From: Taishania pollutisoli
Lineage (GTDB): Bacteria; Bacteroidota; Bacteroidia; Flavobacteriales_D; Crocinitomicaceae
Assembly: GCF_014518315.1 (NCBI RefSeq)
Contig: NZ_JACVEL010000004.1
Span: 124,001 to 188,000 of the forward strand
DNA length: 64,000 bases
Direction of reading: 5' to 3'
In this document: positions 1 through 9,476 of the stretch, piece after piece
Layout: each line of letters opens with the position of its first letter
Numbering within the stretch: position 1 is the stretch's first letter
The notes under the pieces: model-generated
The model's database searches: none
Told to the model about the DNA's origin: nothing
Seen by the model: the letters and a program-made list of their open reading frames with translations, nothing else
Program-made: the position numbers and the translations under genes

Positions 1-510
1 GAAGTTGATTTTTTGGAAAGCAGACCCTAATTTCATGGCGTACGGTTTGAGTTCCTCGTACATCGCATCGTTTTTATAGACAAATACGCGCAGGCACATC
101 AAACCGACCACTTCAGCAGATCCCAGGATGTATTTTTCATACAAATCGGAGTTGTAATCGATTTTTTCAAGGTCCATTTCCATGCTGTCGAGGAAGGTAT
201 CGATCAATTCCCGTTCGATTCCGAATTCATTGACGGTTTTTTGAAAGGACTGCAACACGGGATTGGTGCTGATTTTCCGGTCGATGGCATTGTAAGTATC
301 CTGGCGGAATTCCTGCAACAAATCCGCTTGCGGACAGTCGTGAAATGAATCGACTATTTCATCGGCGATGCGCACGAAACCGTAGATGTTATAGATGGGT
401 TCCTGTAATTTTTTGTTCAGCAGCCGAATTCCCATCGAGAACGAAGTGCTGTACGTTTGTGCAATCGTTTTACTTGTTATACTCGATATGTTATCGTAGA
501 CTATCTTCAT
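1..510 (-). CDS. crtB: Phytoene synthase, C-terminus cut by window edge
   Basis: The reverse-strand frame opens at ATG 508-510 and runs off the left edge, giving about 170 residues. It reads as the N-terminal part of the squalene/phytoene synthase family, which joins two geranylgeranyl diphosphates to make phytoene. Visible family marks are an early 'SKTIAQTYSTSFSMGIRLL' stretch, a 'YGFVRIADEIVDSF' segment carrying the first Asp-rich Mg-diphosphate site, and 'YILGSAEVVGLMCLRVF'. The start overlaps the stop of crtI by four bases (ATGA at 507-510), so the two genes are translationally coupled and form one carotenoid operon. The active-site second half lies outside the window. Confidence 0.9.
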   Translation of the reverse strand, partial: MKIVYDNISSITSKTIAQTYSTSFSMGIRLLNKKLQEPIYNIYGFVRIADEIVDSFHDCPQADLLQEFRQDTYNAIDRKISTNPVLQSFQKTVNEFGIERELIDTFLDSMEMDLEKIDYNSDLYEKYILGSAEVVGLMCLRVFVYKNDAMYEELKPYAMKLGSAFQKINF

Positions 511-1994
511 AACGTATTTTCAGTCGTCAGTTTGTTGATGTATTCCGCAACTACCTTTCCTGAGATGATCGCAGGAGGTACTCCGGGGCCGGGAGTTGTC
601 AGTTGCCCGGTATAGAACACGTTGTTCAATTTTTTATTGCGGATTTTAGGTTTTAAAAAAGCGGTTTGTTTTAGTGTATTCGCCAATCCGTAGGCATTTC
701 CTTTGTAGGCGTTGTAATCACGGATGAAGTCATTCAGTGCGTATGAACGTTTGTAAACAATGTGTTCAAGGACTGATTGATTGGTCAGTCGCTCAAATCG
801 GTTCATCACTTGTTGAAACAACCGCTCACGTTCATGCTCACTGTCTTGTATTCCCGGCGCGATCGGGATGAGCAAAAACAGGTTCTCACATCCTTCCGGC
901 GCTACGGTTTTGTCCGTCACACTTGGTGCACAAATGTAAAACAAGGGATTTTCAGGCCATTTTCTATCGGTATAAATCTCAGCGGCGTGTTTCCCGAAAT
1001 CGGCATCAAAAAAGAGGTTGTGATGAATGATGTGCTCCAGTTTTTTCCCCACTCCGATGTAATAAATCAGGCAGGAAGGTGCCATTTCGCGTGAATCCCA
1101 GTACTTTTCTGTGTAGTTGCGAAACGAATTGTCAAGTAACTGTTGATCGACATGATGGTAATCCGCACCTCCGACAATGGAGTCAAATGCATGTGCTACT
1201 CCATTGACAATAATTCCCTTCGCTTTTCCGGACCCTGTTTCTGTTATGACCTTTTCAACGGTTGCATTGTAGTGAATGGTGACACCTTGTTGTTCACAAA
1301 TGGACACCATCGCTTTGATGATCTCAAACATGCCTTTTTGCGGATACCAGGTACCTCCGACCAAATCAGCATAGTTCATCAGGCTGTACAACGCCGGAAT
1401 ATTCTGTGGTGTTGCTCCGAGAAATAATACCGGAAATTCAAGAATTTGAATGATCCGTGGATGCTTGAAATAAGAACGCACGTGTTTGGAAAATGCTTTC
1501 AGCAAATCCAATTTCATGAATCCTTTCGCGATTTCCCATTTTGCAAATTCAAAAACAGAAAGGGAAGGCTTGTGCACAAACCTGTTCATGCCGGAATCGT
1601 ATTTGATGGCTGCATCCGCCAGAAATTTATCCAGTTGAGCGGCTGCACCTGCTTCCAATGATTCAAACAATTGCTTGAGTTCATCCAGTTTATCGGAAAC
1701 CGGAACAGCTTGTTCATCTCCGAAATGAATGGAGTAGGAGGGGGACAAGCGATCCAGTTGATAAAAGTCGGATGTTGTCTTCCCGAAATCGTTATAGAAT
1801 TGCTCGAAGACCTCCGGCATCCAGTACCAGGAGGGCCCCATATCAAAGGTAAATCCTTGTTCTTCAAACTGCCGGCATCGCCCGCCCGGGGTACTGTTTT
1901 TCTCAAAAACGATCACTTCATGCCCGTCTTTCGCAAGATACGCAGCACATGAAAGACTTGAAAAACCGGTCCCGATAACGGCTATTTTTGACAT
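507..1994 (-). CDS. crtI: Phytoene desaturase (CrtI family)
   Basis: A 495-residue flavoprotein that dehydrogenates phytoene towards lycopene. The N-terminus has the Rossmann dinucleotide loop (IAVIGTGFSSLSCAAYL, residues about 4-20), followed by the CrtI-type 'EKNSTPGGRCR' and 'FDMGPSWYWMPEVF' segments. The C-terminus carries the family signature 'YTGQLTTPGPGVPPAIISGK'. Length is typical for the family. It is first in an operon with crtB, whose start overlaps its stop. Together they suggest a yellow or orange carotenoid-pigmented cell. The exact number of desaturation steps cannot be read from sequence. Confidence 0.93.
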   Translation of the reverse strand: MSKIAVIGTGFSSLSCAAYLAKDGHEVIVFEKNSTPGGRCRQFEEQGFTFDMGPSWYWMPEVFEQFYNDFGKTTSDFYQLDRLSPSYSIHFGDEQAVPVSDKLDELKQLFESLEAGAAAQLDKFLADAAIKYDSGMNRFVHKPSLSVFEFAKWEIAKGFMKLDLLKAFSKHVRSYFKHPRIIQILEFPVLFLGATPQNIPALYSLMNYADLVGGTWYPQKGMFEIIKAMVSICEQQGVTIHYNATVEKVITETGSGKAKGIIVNGVAHAFDSIVGGADYHHVDQQLLDNSFRNYTEKYWDSREMAPSCLIYYIGVGKKLEHIIHHNLFFDADFGKHAAEIYTDRKWPENPLFYICAPSVTDKTVAPEGCENLFLLIPIAPGIQDSEHERERLFQQVMNRFERLTNQSVLEHIVYKRSYALNDFIRDYNAYKGNAYGLANTLKQTAFLKPKIRNKKLNNVFYTGQLTTPGPGVPPAIISGKVVAEYINKLTTENTL

Positions 1995-2210
1995 GGTTGG
2001 TATTCTTTTAGGTTTTGATCGTTAGCAATCAGGCAACAAACATACGTCATTTTTCGGAAAAAATGGTGACAGGATGTTAAAAGATACTGAAAATATAGAG
2101 GTGAGTAAAGACAATTTATACATGTGGTATATCCGGTAATTTATTGAATGATATAATTATTATAACTGGATGAAGTGATAGTGTAGGCTTGATTATTGGG
2201 GTACAAAAAA

Positions 2211-2234
2211 CCCTGCGACAGATCTGTCGCAGGG
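2211..2234 (-). terminator. Perfect palindromic terminator after the surface lipoprotein gene
   Basis: A perfect 24-bp palindrome, CCCTGCGACAGA and its mirror, is flanked by six A on one side and five T on the other. It can act on either strand. On the reverse strand it sits 22 bp after the stop of the lipoprotein gene at 2256 and ends the TonB receptor/lipoprotein unit. It also blocks read-through towards crtI. Confidence 0.85.
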
Positions 2235-2255
2235 TTTTTATAAAATTCACTGATC

Positions 2256-3527
2256 TTAAAAAATTCCTAAATAGAATGCATCTGTACCTGTTTGTAGTTT
2301 GGCCCCCGTTGTAAATCCATCCGGAGTCGCGTTTTGCGGGTCGAAGATGTAGATTCTCCCTTCTCCTCCAAGCGGAGTAATCGCCATGTACAACTTACCT
2401 TCAATTACAGAAGCCCATTGGTATTGTTGCAACCAGAACGACTGACCCAGGTTCATTTTTGTTGCTGTTCTGCTGTTGAGATCGATGCGAACAATGTCCC
2501 AGTTAGCAGATGAAGAAGCGCCTGCATCGGCATTCAAAACAGGTGCATAACCGATTCCGTTACCAACGTAAAACCAACCATTTGTCTGGCAGGCGTGACC
2601 CAATACATCATCCAGTTTGAATACGTATGAAGCATCGTATGTATTGTTGGTGATTTTCAATACGCTCATTCCTTTTGATGTAGAAACCTGGTACACATCC
2701 CCGTTGTCCATTTGATGTGCAACCGGGGTACGGTAACCGTTTGTATTTCCTTTTGCCCCGCCTGCATTTGTGCGAATGATGTGTTCATTTTCCAACGACG
2801 GGAAATCAACAACCAGCGACATCGCATCTGTTCCGGTGTACGCAGCTGCAGTATTGGTTGTTGTATTCATTTTTTGTTTTCCGCATCCGTAAATCAATTT
2901 TCCGTTTTGCAAAACAGGCGCATCAATACGGAAAATGAATCCGCCGTCCGCATCCATGTTCACAGGAAATGAACGAACAGTTCCCAGGCTCATTGTTGAC
3001 AGGTTTACCACCGCCAATTTGATGGTTGAAGTGGTTGTCTGGTAAACCGAATCCGTTGTATAACTGTGTTCCACAACTACGTGATGCAGAAGGGCATTAT
3101 TGTCATCAATTTTTGTCCAACGCGGATTGGCCGTTCCGATTGCTGCTTGTACGGAAGTACTCAATAACTGCGTGTATTTTTGACCACCGTCGTACCGGTA
3201 TTTTGCCACTTCACCACCACCGAAGTTCAGGTTGTACAAAGTTTTACCATCCGTTGACGTATACATCCGTGCCGTTCTGACAGAAGGAATTTCAAATCCG
3301 AAATTATTGAAGGTGATCGTATGATTTGCATCCCGCATCTGTTCAACCGTAATTCCCTGGCTGAATGTCAATGATTCTCCTGTAGATCCTTGTCCCATTA
3401 CAATGTGATAAGGTCTGTATGCTGATTCCGGCATCACAACTTCTTCTTCTTTGTCTTTTTTACAAGAAGTTAACGTAACTCCGAGAATCAACGTAATTTT
3501 CGTAAATGTTGAAAAAACTTTTGTCAT
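2256..3527 (-). CDS. Surface lipoprotein, DUF4374-like, partner of TonB receptor
   Basis: 423 residues with a lipoprotein signal peptide ending in the lipobox LTSC (Cys about 22), followed by a Lys/Asp/Glu-rich tether of the kind seen on exported Bacteroidota surface lipoproteins. The body is rich in beta-strand with repeated Gly-Asn-Thr turns, and could be a beta-propeller. The arrangement recalls DUF4374 lipoproteins that accompany iron-siderophore or haem receptors. It lies 27 bp after the TonB receptor and ends at a strong terminator, so the pair is probably one transcript. A ligand-binding role at the outer membrane is inferred from context; the family call is moderate. Confidence 0.6.
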   Translation of the reverse strand: MTKVFSTFTKITLILGVTLTSCKKDKEEEVVMPESAYRPYHIVMGQGSTGESLTFSQGITVEQMRDANHTITFNNFGFEIPSVRTARMYTSTDGKTLYNLNFGGGEVAKYRYDGGQKYTQLLSTSVQAAIGTANPRWTKIDDNNALLHHVVVEHSYTTDSVYQTTTSTIKLAVVNLSTMSLGTVRSFPVNMDADGGFIFRIDAPVLQNGKLIYGCGKQKMNTTTNTAAAYTGTDAMSLVVDFPSLENEHIIRTNAGGAKGNTNGYRTPVAHQMDNGDVYQVSTSKGMSVLKITNNTYDASYVFKLDDVLGHACQTNGWFYVGNGIGYAPVLNADAGASSSANWDIVRIDLNSRTATKMNLGQSFWLQQYQWASVIEGKLYMAITPLGGEGRIYIFDPQNATPDGFTTGAKLQTGTDAFYLGIF

Positions 3528-3554
3528 GTTATTGCTTATTTTAGTTGTTACTTA

Positions 3555-5984
3555 TTAAAAGATTGAATACGTTAATTTTACATAGCACCCTCTTCCGGGT
3601 TTTTGCAGCGCGAAATTGTCGAACAATTGGGCGTTAAAAAGATTCCTGACATCAAAGCTGACGGTAAACCGTACCTTCGGGAAGGTATAAGCAACTCCGG
3701 TATCGTGTGTCATTTGCGTCGGAATGAATGTCTGACCGGCACCGCCCAACCCTGTTCCTCTTCTCAAAAATTCATGAACGTACAGGAAATTGTAATGGAA
3801 AATAAACAAATCTCCTTTTGCAAACAAACTTGGCCGTTCGATCCGGAAATTGGAATTGATGGTGAAATAAGGGGTATTCGGCAACCTGCTTTTATTGGTC
3901 AGGACGGGTTCACCGGAAACCGGATCCAGAGTCGTGTTGTGAATTTGCGCATCAAAAATGGAACCGTTCACAGCAACCATCAACCATCGTTTAAAGGAAT
4001 ACAAGAGTTCCGCATCGACCCCTTTCGTAAACACTTTCCCGATGTTGCCGCTCACCAGGTTTTGATCATATCCCCCTTGATTGTATCGTAAAATGAGATC
4101 ATTGGTATTGCGGATAAAGATATTCGGTCGGAAAATAACGTTGTGTTTCGGTAAATCGGGATTGAATTCGATTCCAAAATTGAAATTGTCGCTTCGTTCA
4201 GGTTTCAATTCCGGGTTGGCAATGATGTTTTCCGCAACAATTCCGAAAATTTCATTGGCTTCCGGTAAACGCACTGCCCGCTCCGCAGAAGTCATGACCA
4301 TCAACTGGCGAATAATTTTAAAGGAAATCGCTCCCCCGAAACTGTAATTCTGCGTGGTCATATTCGTTTCCTTCAAATTGACAATCTGGTTGGGGCCATT
4401 TCCTGTTTTCGTGCGCAAAGATGCGTTGCGTTCCATGAAGTACCCTTTTCCGAAAACGGTTGTCCGCAATTTCTGTTTGAATGCCACATTCTCATAAGAC
4501 AATCCCAGGATGTTCTTCATAAACGAACGTTGTTCACGCATGGCATTTTCAGCAGCCGGAATCATCGGATCGTCGGACTTGCGCTCAAAGGTGTTCAACA
4601 GGTGGTTGAACGTCAGTGTGTTGTTTTCATTGATGTGATACACCAGGTTGGTGCGTGAATTGATGTTCAGGTCAATGTCGTTTAACAGTGATTTTCTCCC
4701 TGCTTCTCCGCCACCGAGTACCCACACATCGGGTTGTGTCCCATTGTAATAATAGGTTTCCCTTCCCAACCAGCTGTAATGCGTGGGAATGGTATCCACC
4801 GTCGTGCGATCCAACCGGGAGACAGAAGCAAAGGTGCTGACATCCAGTTTTTTGAAGATACTTCTCTTTACGAATTCGAGATTTCCCATTATAGAATGAG
4901 ATTTCATGTGCCGGTTTCCATAGACCACTTTCATTGATTGCCCGTGCTGAATCTGTCGATCCATGTTGGAAAACATACCGCCGATCATCAAGCGATCCGC
5001 CCATTTCACGTTTGTAAATCCAAGATCCATTTTTACACCCTGTGAGCGGTAGCGGTCGTGAAAACGTTTGGCGACAACCGGAGTGTTTGCCGCTCCAGGT
5101 GCCAGCTGCACATTCACATTGTCACCCCACACCTTGTAATTGTTATCCGAATAATTGATGAATCCGCCTCCATTCACTGTAAAACCCGACTTTTCGTTGC
5201 GGTAATTGCCTCTGAAATCAGATTGATGCGTATTGAACGATCCGTAGGAATATGAAACCGCGAAATTATTGGTCATTTTCTTTTTCAAAATAATGTTGAT
5301 GGCTCCACCCAGGGCGTCATCAGACAAGTGAACGGGTACAACACCTTTAAAAATCTCAATGCGGTCGATCATAGCAGGTGGAATGCTGTTGATGGAAAAC
5401 GAAGGACCGTAATTGTGGATCGGAATCCCGTCGATGAACACTTTGACTGAATTTCCCGAAAGTCCGTTGAGGTTGTAATTGACCTCCGATCCCAATCCAC
5501 CAGACTGCCGTACACGGACACCTGCTGTTCGATCAAGTAGATCATTGGTTTGAATGGATTGTAACTCTAAGTTCCGGGGTTCAATGACCGAAACCGCAAA
5601 CCCTTTGTCGCGTACTTCCCGCACTTCTGTTTTCCCGTAGACAATGGTTTCACCGAGCAACTTATCGGATGTGTTAACGATGATGGATATGGTTTCTTCT
5701 TCTTTATGAATGGTTTGCGAGAATGCGGTTTTTTCTATTTCGATGGAGCTGAGTTGAATGGTGTACTCTCCGAAAGGAATGTTGGTGAGTTGAAAGCGAC
5801 CGTTTGCATCTGTCATGGCACGAAACTCCGTACCGACTAACTGAATGGCAACTGCAACTGCAACTTCTCCATTTTTGAACTGAACATCTCCTTTTAGTGT
5901 CCCTTGCTGAGCAAAGCACGATGCACCTGAAATCAGCATTAAAACTACTGCAAGAATGTATCTAATTTTTTGAATCATTTCCAA
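3555..5984 (-). CDS. TonB-dependent outer-membrane receptor
   Basis: 809 residues: a signal peptide (residues about 1-25, ending SCFAQQ), a carboxypeptidase-regulatory-like beta-sandwich (about 28-110), a plug domain (about 125-235, with 'NDLLDRTAGVRVRQSGGLGSEVNYNLNGLSGNSVKVFIDGIP'-type segments split by loops), then a beta-barrel ending in the aromatic 'YVKLTYSIF' used for outer-membrane insertion. 'LKPERSDNFNFGIEF' is the usual pre-terminal barrel motif of siderophore-type receptors. It would import a large ligand, probably an iron complex, using TonB energy. It leads a two-gene unit with the lipoprotein downstream. No Fur-type operator could be made out in the upstream region. Confidence 0.88.
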   Translation of the reverse strand: MEMIQKIRYILAVVLMLISGASCFAQQGTLKGDVQFKNGEVAVAVAIQLVGTEFRAMTDANGRFQLTNIPFGEYTIQLSSIEIEKTAFSQTIHKEEETISIIVNTSDKLLGETIVYGKTEVREVRDKGFAVSVIEPRNLELQSIQTNDLLDRTAGVRVRQSGGLGSEVNYNLNGLSGNSVKVFIDGIPIHNYGPSFSINSIPPAMIDRIEIFKGVVPVHLSDDALGGAINIILKKKMTNNFAVSYSYGSFNTHQSDFRGNYRNEKSGFTVNGGGFINYSDNNYKVWGDNVNVQLAPGAANTPVVAKRFHDRYRSQGVKMDLGFTNVKWADRLMIGGMFSNMDRQIQHGQSMKVVYGNRHMKSHSIMGNLEFVKRSIFKKLDVSTFASVSRLDRTTVDTIPTHYSWLGRETYYYNGTQPDVWVLGGGEAGRKSLLNDIDLNINSRTNLVYHINENNTLTFNHLLNTFERKSDDPMIPAAENAMREQRSFMKNILGLSYENVAFKQKLRTTVFGKGYFMERNASLRTKTGNGPNQIVNLKETNMTTQNYSFGGAISFKIIRQLMVMTSAERAVRLPEANEIFGIVAENIIANPELKPERSDNFNFGIEFNPDLPKHNVIFRPNIFIRNTNDLILRYNQGGYDQNLVSGNIGKVFTKGVDAELLYSFKRWLMVAVNGSIFDAQIHNTTLDPVSGEPVLTNKSRLPNTPYFTINSNFRIERPSLFAKGDLFIFHYNFLYVHEFLRRGTGLGGAGQTFIPTQMTHDTGVAYTFPKVRFTVSFDVRNLFNAQLFDNFALQKPGRGCYVKLTYSIF

Positions 5985-6273
5985 TTGTTCAACTAAGCCA
6001 ATTTGAATTTAGTCTAAATAATCGGCGCGAAATTACAACATTCTTAAGGGATATCCTATACCGCTAAAAGGGTATAGTTAAATAATTAAAGGGATGTTAA
6101 AAAGGGATAGAGTTGGAGGCTTTGCTTTCAACTAAACAGGATCTCCAACAACAATTATTTCAGTAAAACCACACAGTTTGTTAAAATAATAACAATGAAT
6201 GGGCAGTTATTACGATTAGATTCCTATTTTTGCACCGCTCAAATACATACATCATCTAAAAAACACATCAATT
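5985..6273. promoter_or_regulatory. Divergent intergenic region with -7 box for the transglutaminase gene
   Basis: This gap separates the divergent TonB receptor and transglutaminase genes. TATTTTTG at 6225-6232 fits the Bacteroidota -7 consensus TAnnTTTG, 42 bp upstream of the forward ATG at 6274. A matching -33 TTG at the right distance is not present, so the promoter call is tentative. No convincing box was found for the reverse-strand receptor gene. Confidence 0.35.
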
Positions 6274-8268
6274 ATGACCCGGATAGGTATCCATCTACTT
6301 ATTTTCGCATTTAGTTTCACGACACTTTCATACGCACAAAACAAACAACCGGAGATTCCGAAAAAAATCCAGAAATCCATACCGGATTTAGCTACATATC
6401 TGACCAAAGGAGAAACAGACCCCTTTGATAAGGTAGAACGCATTTATGAATGGATCACGGGAAACATTAACTACGATTACGATAAACTGACATCACATAA
6501 AACATTCGTGGGAACCAACCCGGAAAAAATATTGAAATCCAAAAAGGGAATCTGTACCGATTATGCCGAACTGATGTATGCCATGCTGGGTGCAATCGGG
6601 ATCAAATCCGAAACAATTCCGGGGTATACCCACAATGCACACTGGCAGCCTGGTGATACACTTTTTCAGGAGGGACATGCCTGGATCGCCATTGAGATAG
6701 AAGAAGAATGGTATTTGGCAGATCCGACGTGGGATGCAGGATATGTTGGCCGTATTCCGATCAAGCCATACAAGCCGAAAACTTACAAAGAGAAGGCATT
6801 TAAAGATGAGAAAACTGCTGAAAAAGTTACAAAAAAGCGGGAAGCAAAAGAAGCGAAACGGAAGGAAGCGTACGACAAAAAGCCACCGTACACGGAAAAA
6901 CACGGATTTGTGCGTGACCCTAAAAAGGAGTTCTTTTTGATTCACCCGGATACATTTTTATTGTCCCACTTGCCAACCAATCCCATCTGGCAGCTCCGGA
7001 ATAATCCGATTTCCATTGAGGAATTTTCCAATGAGGATTCTGTCATCGTTGCAATCATTGAAAGCAAAGGCGCAGACTCATTGGATAACAAATTGGCGTT
7101 GATTGAATACCAGGAATTGGATTACCTTCAGAAATTGTTGGTTTTAGGTGAGGAAGGACATAAATTCAACCCTAAAAATCCTTCCGTTAAGGCATTGTAT
7201 TACTTTAATTTCCTCGAACTGATTACCCGCAAGGACCTGCAAAAACTTGCGCGGGGAAGTCGTTATGAAATCGACCCGTCGAAATACAAAGCGCTTTCTT
7301 CCCTGAATGACACGTTGATGAAGTATATTTCATTGGATAAAAAATTCCAGAAAGTTTTGTACAAAAAGAATAAGGAATTTGATAGTGCTGACTTCAAAAC
7401 TTCGAAAGAACGGGATAAGGTAAATGAAAAGGCGATGAGTCAGCTGGAACGCAAATCTGAAAAGTTTGGTTCCGTTCTGAATACAAATTCAGGCAAACTG
7501 GACGATCAGCAGGGAAAACTGGAATCCATGTACGCGAAAGTCAGAGCTGATTATCCGGGTGTGATGAACTATAAAAAACCGGACAACCTGGATCTTCACG
7601 TGATTCAAAAATGGATCGATTCAATCCGGGTGCAACAGGTGATGATTGATCAAGGAAAAGAACAGTTGACAACGCTGCGGAGCAATTCGTCCCTGAATCG
7701 TTATGTGAACAGTCTGCAGTACCTGGATTATCTGTACAAAGCCAATCAAAATTTTATTCCCAACAATAATTACTCGACAAGTTTCGTGATTGCCAAAGTG
7801 GATTCGTTGATTACGGTTGAAAGTAACCTTGCTACAATCATCCTTACCGATTCCATGGAATTGGAATTGTTTGACAAAGCGCTGTTTGATGCCGTGAAAA
7901 AAATTGAGTTGCACACGCGGTCAGCCAAAACGGAACTGAAAGCGATGGAAACGGCCAATCAGTTGAAATACCCTGCTCAATATGAGGAGTACCTGGCGGC
8001 ATTGTTGGAAGAACAAATCCGGGCGGTGAATCAATTGATTTTAAATAGCCGGAATTTTAACGCACAAATAGCAAAAGCACATAGCCAGACGCATGGTTAT
8101 TTAAAAGAGATCATCAAGAAGAAAGACAAACAAGTACAACTGAAGCAGGCAAAATACGATTTTAATTCAGAGCTGACAGAAACACAAAAAGACCGTTCGG
8201 AAGATTTGATTGACATCATGACAACGAAGTCGAAAGAGTGGAAGAATAAGTATAAGGTGAAGGGGTAG
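6274..8268 (+). CDS. Secreted transglutaminase-like protein with long helical tail
   Basis: 664 residues. An N-terminal signal peptide (about 1-21, cleaved after TLSYA) precedes a transglutaminase-core domain. The catalytic triad is visible as Cys94 in 'KGICTDYAELM', His135 in 'GHAWIAIE' and Asp150 in 'LADPTWD'. Residues about 165-200 are an unusually Lys/Glu-rich linker, and about 370-660 are predicted by eye to be mostly charged alpha-helix and possibly coiled coil. Such proteins of the periplasm or surface may act as cysteine proteases or cross-linkers; the substrate is unknown. It stands alone between a divergent TonB receptor and a convergent unknown gene. Confidence 0.8.
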   Translation: MTRIGIHLLIFAFSFTTLSYAQNKQPEIPKKIQKSIPDLATYLTKGETDPFDKVERIYEWITGNINYDYDKLTSHKTFVGTNPEKILKSKKGICTDYAELMYAMLGAIGIKSETIPGYTHNAHWQPGDTLFQEGHAWIAIEIEEEWYLADPTWDAGYVGRIPIKPYKPKTYKEKAFKDEKTAEKVTKKREAKEAKRKEAYDKKPPYTEKHGFVRDPKKEFFLIHPDTFLLSHLPTNPIWQLRNNPISIEEFSNEDSVIVAIIESKGADSLDNKLALIEYQELDYLQKLLVLGEEGHKFNPKNPSVKALYYFNFLELITRKDLQKLARGSRYEIDPSKYKALSSLNDTLMKYISLDKKFQKVLYKKNKEFDSADFKTSKERDKVNEKAMSQLERKSEKFGSVLNTNSGKLDDQQGKLESMYAKVRADYPGVMNYKKPDNLDLHVIQKWIDSIRVQQVMIDQGKEQLTTLRSNSSLNRYVNSLQYLDYLYKANQNFIPNNNYSTSFVIAKVDSLITVESNLATIILTDSMELELFDKALFDAVKKIELHTRSAKTELKAMETANQLKYPAQYEEYLAALLEEQIRAVNQLILNSRNFNAQIAKAHSQTHGYLKEIIKKKDKQVQLKQAKYDFNSELTETQKDRSEDLIDIMTTKSKEWKNKYKVKG

Positions 8269-8332
8269 GGATACGTTTTTATGAGTTTTATTTGAGGATA
8301 CTTATAGTCTTCACAATGAAACCGGATGTTAA

Positions 8333-9376
8333 TTATCGGATGTTAATTCTGAATTCTTTATAAATGTGACAAGCACGATAATGTACCTGAAAAGGACCTG
8401 TATAGTAAAATGTCGCGTACTTCAGATCACCTTTGTTTGCTATTGAAAACCTTTCATAAGATTTTTCGGAATCATTCATCAATTCTGTTATATTGATGCT
8501 TGTTTGTGTACCCCCCATATCAAAATAAACGTTTATTCCTTTTTCACAATTCCCTGGAATTTTAAGAACATAATTAGCGTGGGTCCTTATCATGTCGATA
8601 GTTATTGAACAAGTGCATGAATCACTAACCTGTAATACAATAGGATGTTCGGATTCAGAATAATTTGTGTTCATATACTCACATGTTACCTGTCGAAGCA
8701 ACGTTCCTTTATAATTCAAATTGTTTATAGAAGATAACCACGGATAATACTCTTCTGCTGTAATATTATTTTTAAGTTCTTCAATATTAATCCAAAATAC
8801 TTCACGGGGTCTTGCACCTTCTTGTTCTGACATAAAAAAGCCAATATCAGATGGTATAAAATCAGGTTCATCTGTTTGTTTATTACTGTTTTTAATTTCC
8901 TTAATAACAATTTGATGTATATCCGAAGTTTTTAAAGGATATACCTCTCTTTCCGGGTAAACAAAATGTAATCCTCCAGTTGCGTCCGTTTCTATTATCG
9001 GATCCCCGAATTCATCCACAATAGGATTATCCTGATCAGCGCCTAACATAGAAAAATACGGAAACCAATTGTTCTTATTCTGAGTATCTGTTTTTGCTTT
9101 TAATACTGCTTCCTGATAGTCAATATATGACCATTCGAAACTACCGTCTTCTAATTGTTTTTCAGAATAGATATTGATTTTACCAGCGTCTACTATTTTT
9201 TTTACATAGAATATAAAATCTTTCTCTATCGGGAGGTTTGGGTCTAAACAAAAAATAGCTGAATTTATATTACCGGGCCTTAACCCGATCCAACGGGCAT
9301 AGATACAAGTAGTATCTTCCACTTGTGTCAATCCGAACAATGGAAATAATACAGCAGTGATGATAAATCTTTTCAT
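8333..9376 (-). CDS. Secreted protein of unknown function
   Basis: 347 residues starting with a clear signal peptide (MKRFIITAVLFPLFGLTQ). I do not recognise a family. The mature part is mixed alpha/beta with several isolated cysteines (for example CSC near residue 258 and one near the C-terminus) and a segment 'EQEGARPREVFWINIEELKN' suggesting a gliding-motility-associated GldN-like helper fold, which is only a resemblance. It is convergent with the transglutaminase gene, with a 64-bp gap. Base composition is more AT-rich than in the flanking genes. Confidence 0.6.
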   Translation of the reverse strand: MKRFIITAVLFPLFGLTQVEDTTCIYARWIGLRPGNINSAIFCLDPNLPIEKDFIFYVKKIVDAGKINIYSEKQLEDGSFEWSYIDYQEAVLKAKTDTQNKNNWFPYFSMLGADQDNPIVDEFGDPIIETDATGGLHFVYPEREVYPLKTSDIHQIVIKEIKNSNKQTDEPDFIPSDIGFFMSEQEGARPREVFWINIEELKNNITAEEYYPWLSSINNLNYKGTLLRQVTCEYMNTNYSESEHPIVLQVSDSCTCSITIDMIRTHANYVLKIPGNCEKGINVYFDMGGTQTSINITELMNDSEKSYERFSIANKGDLKYATFYYTGPFQVHYRACHIYKEFRINIR

Positions 9377-9476
9377 AGATTCATTTTCTATTTAATGCCG
9401 AAAACTGCTGTAAGTAACATAAAAAATTACAAAAGGCATAGGATAAGGTTGTCGAACATTAATAGACCATACGCTA

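Noticed and set aside
777-1094. Forward frames across the crtI gene
   Set aside because: They lie opposite a well-supported reverse gene and have no motif or start signal of their own.
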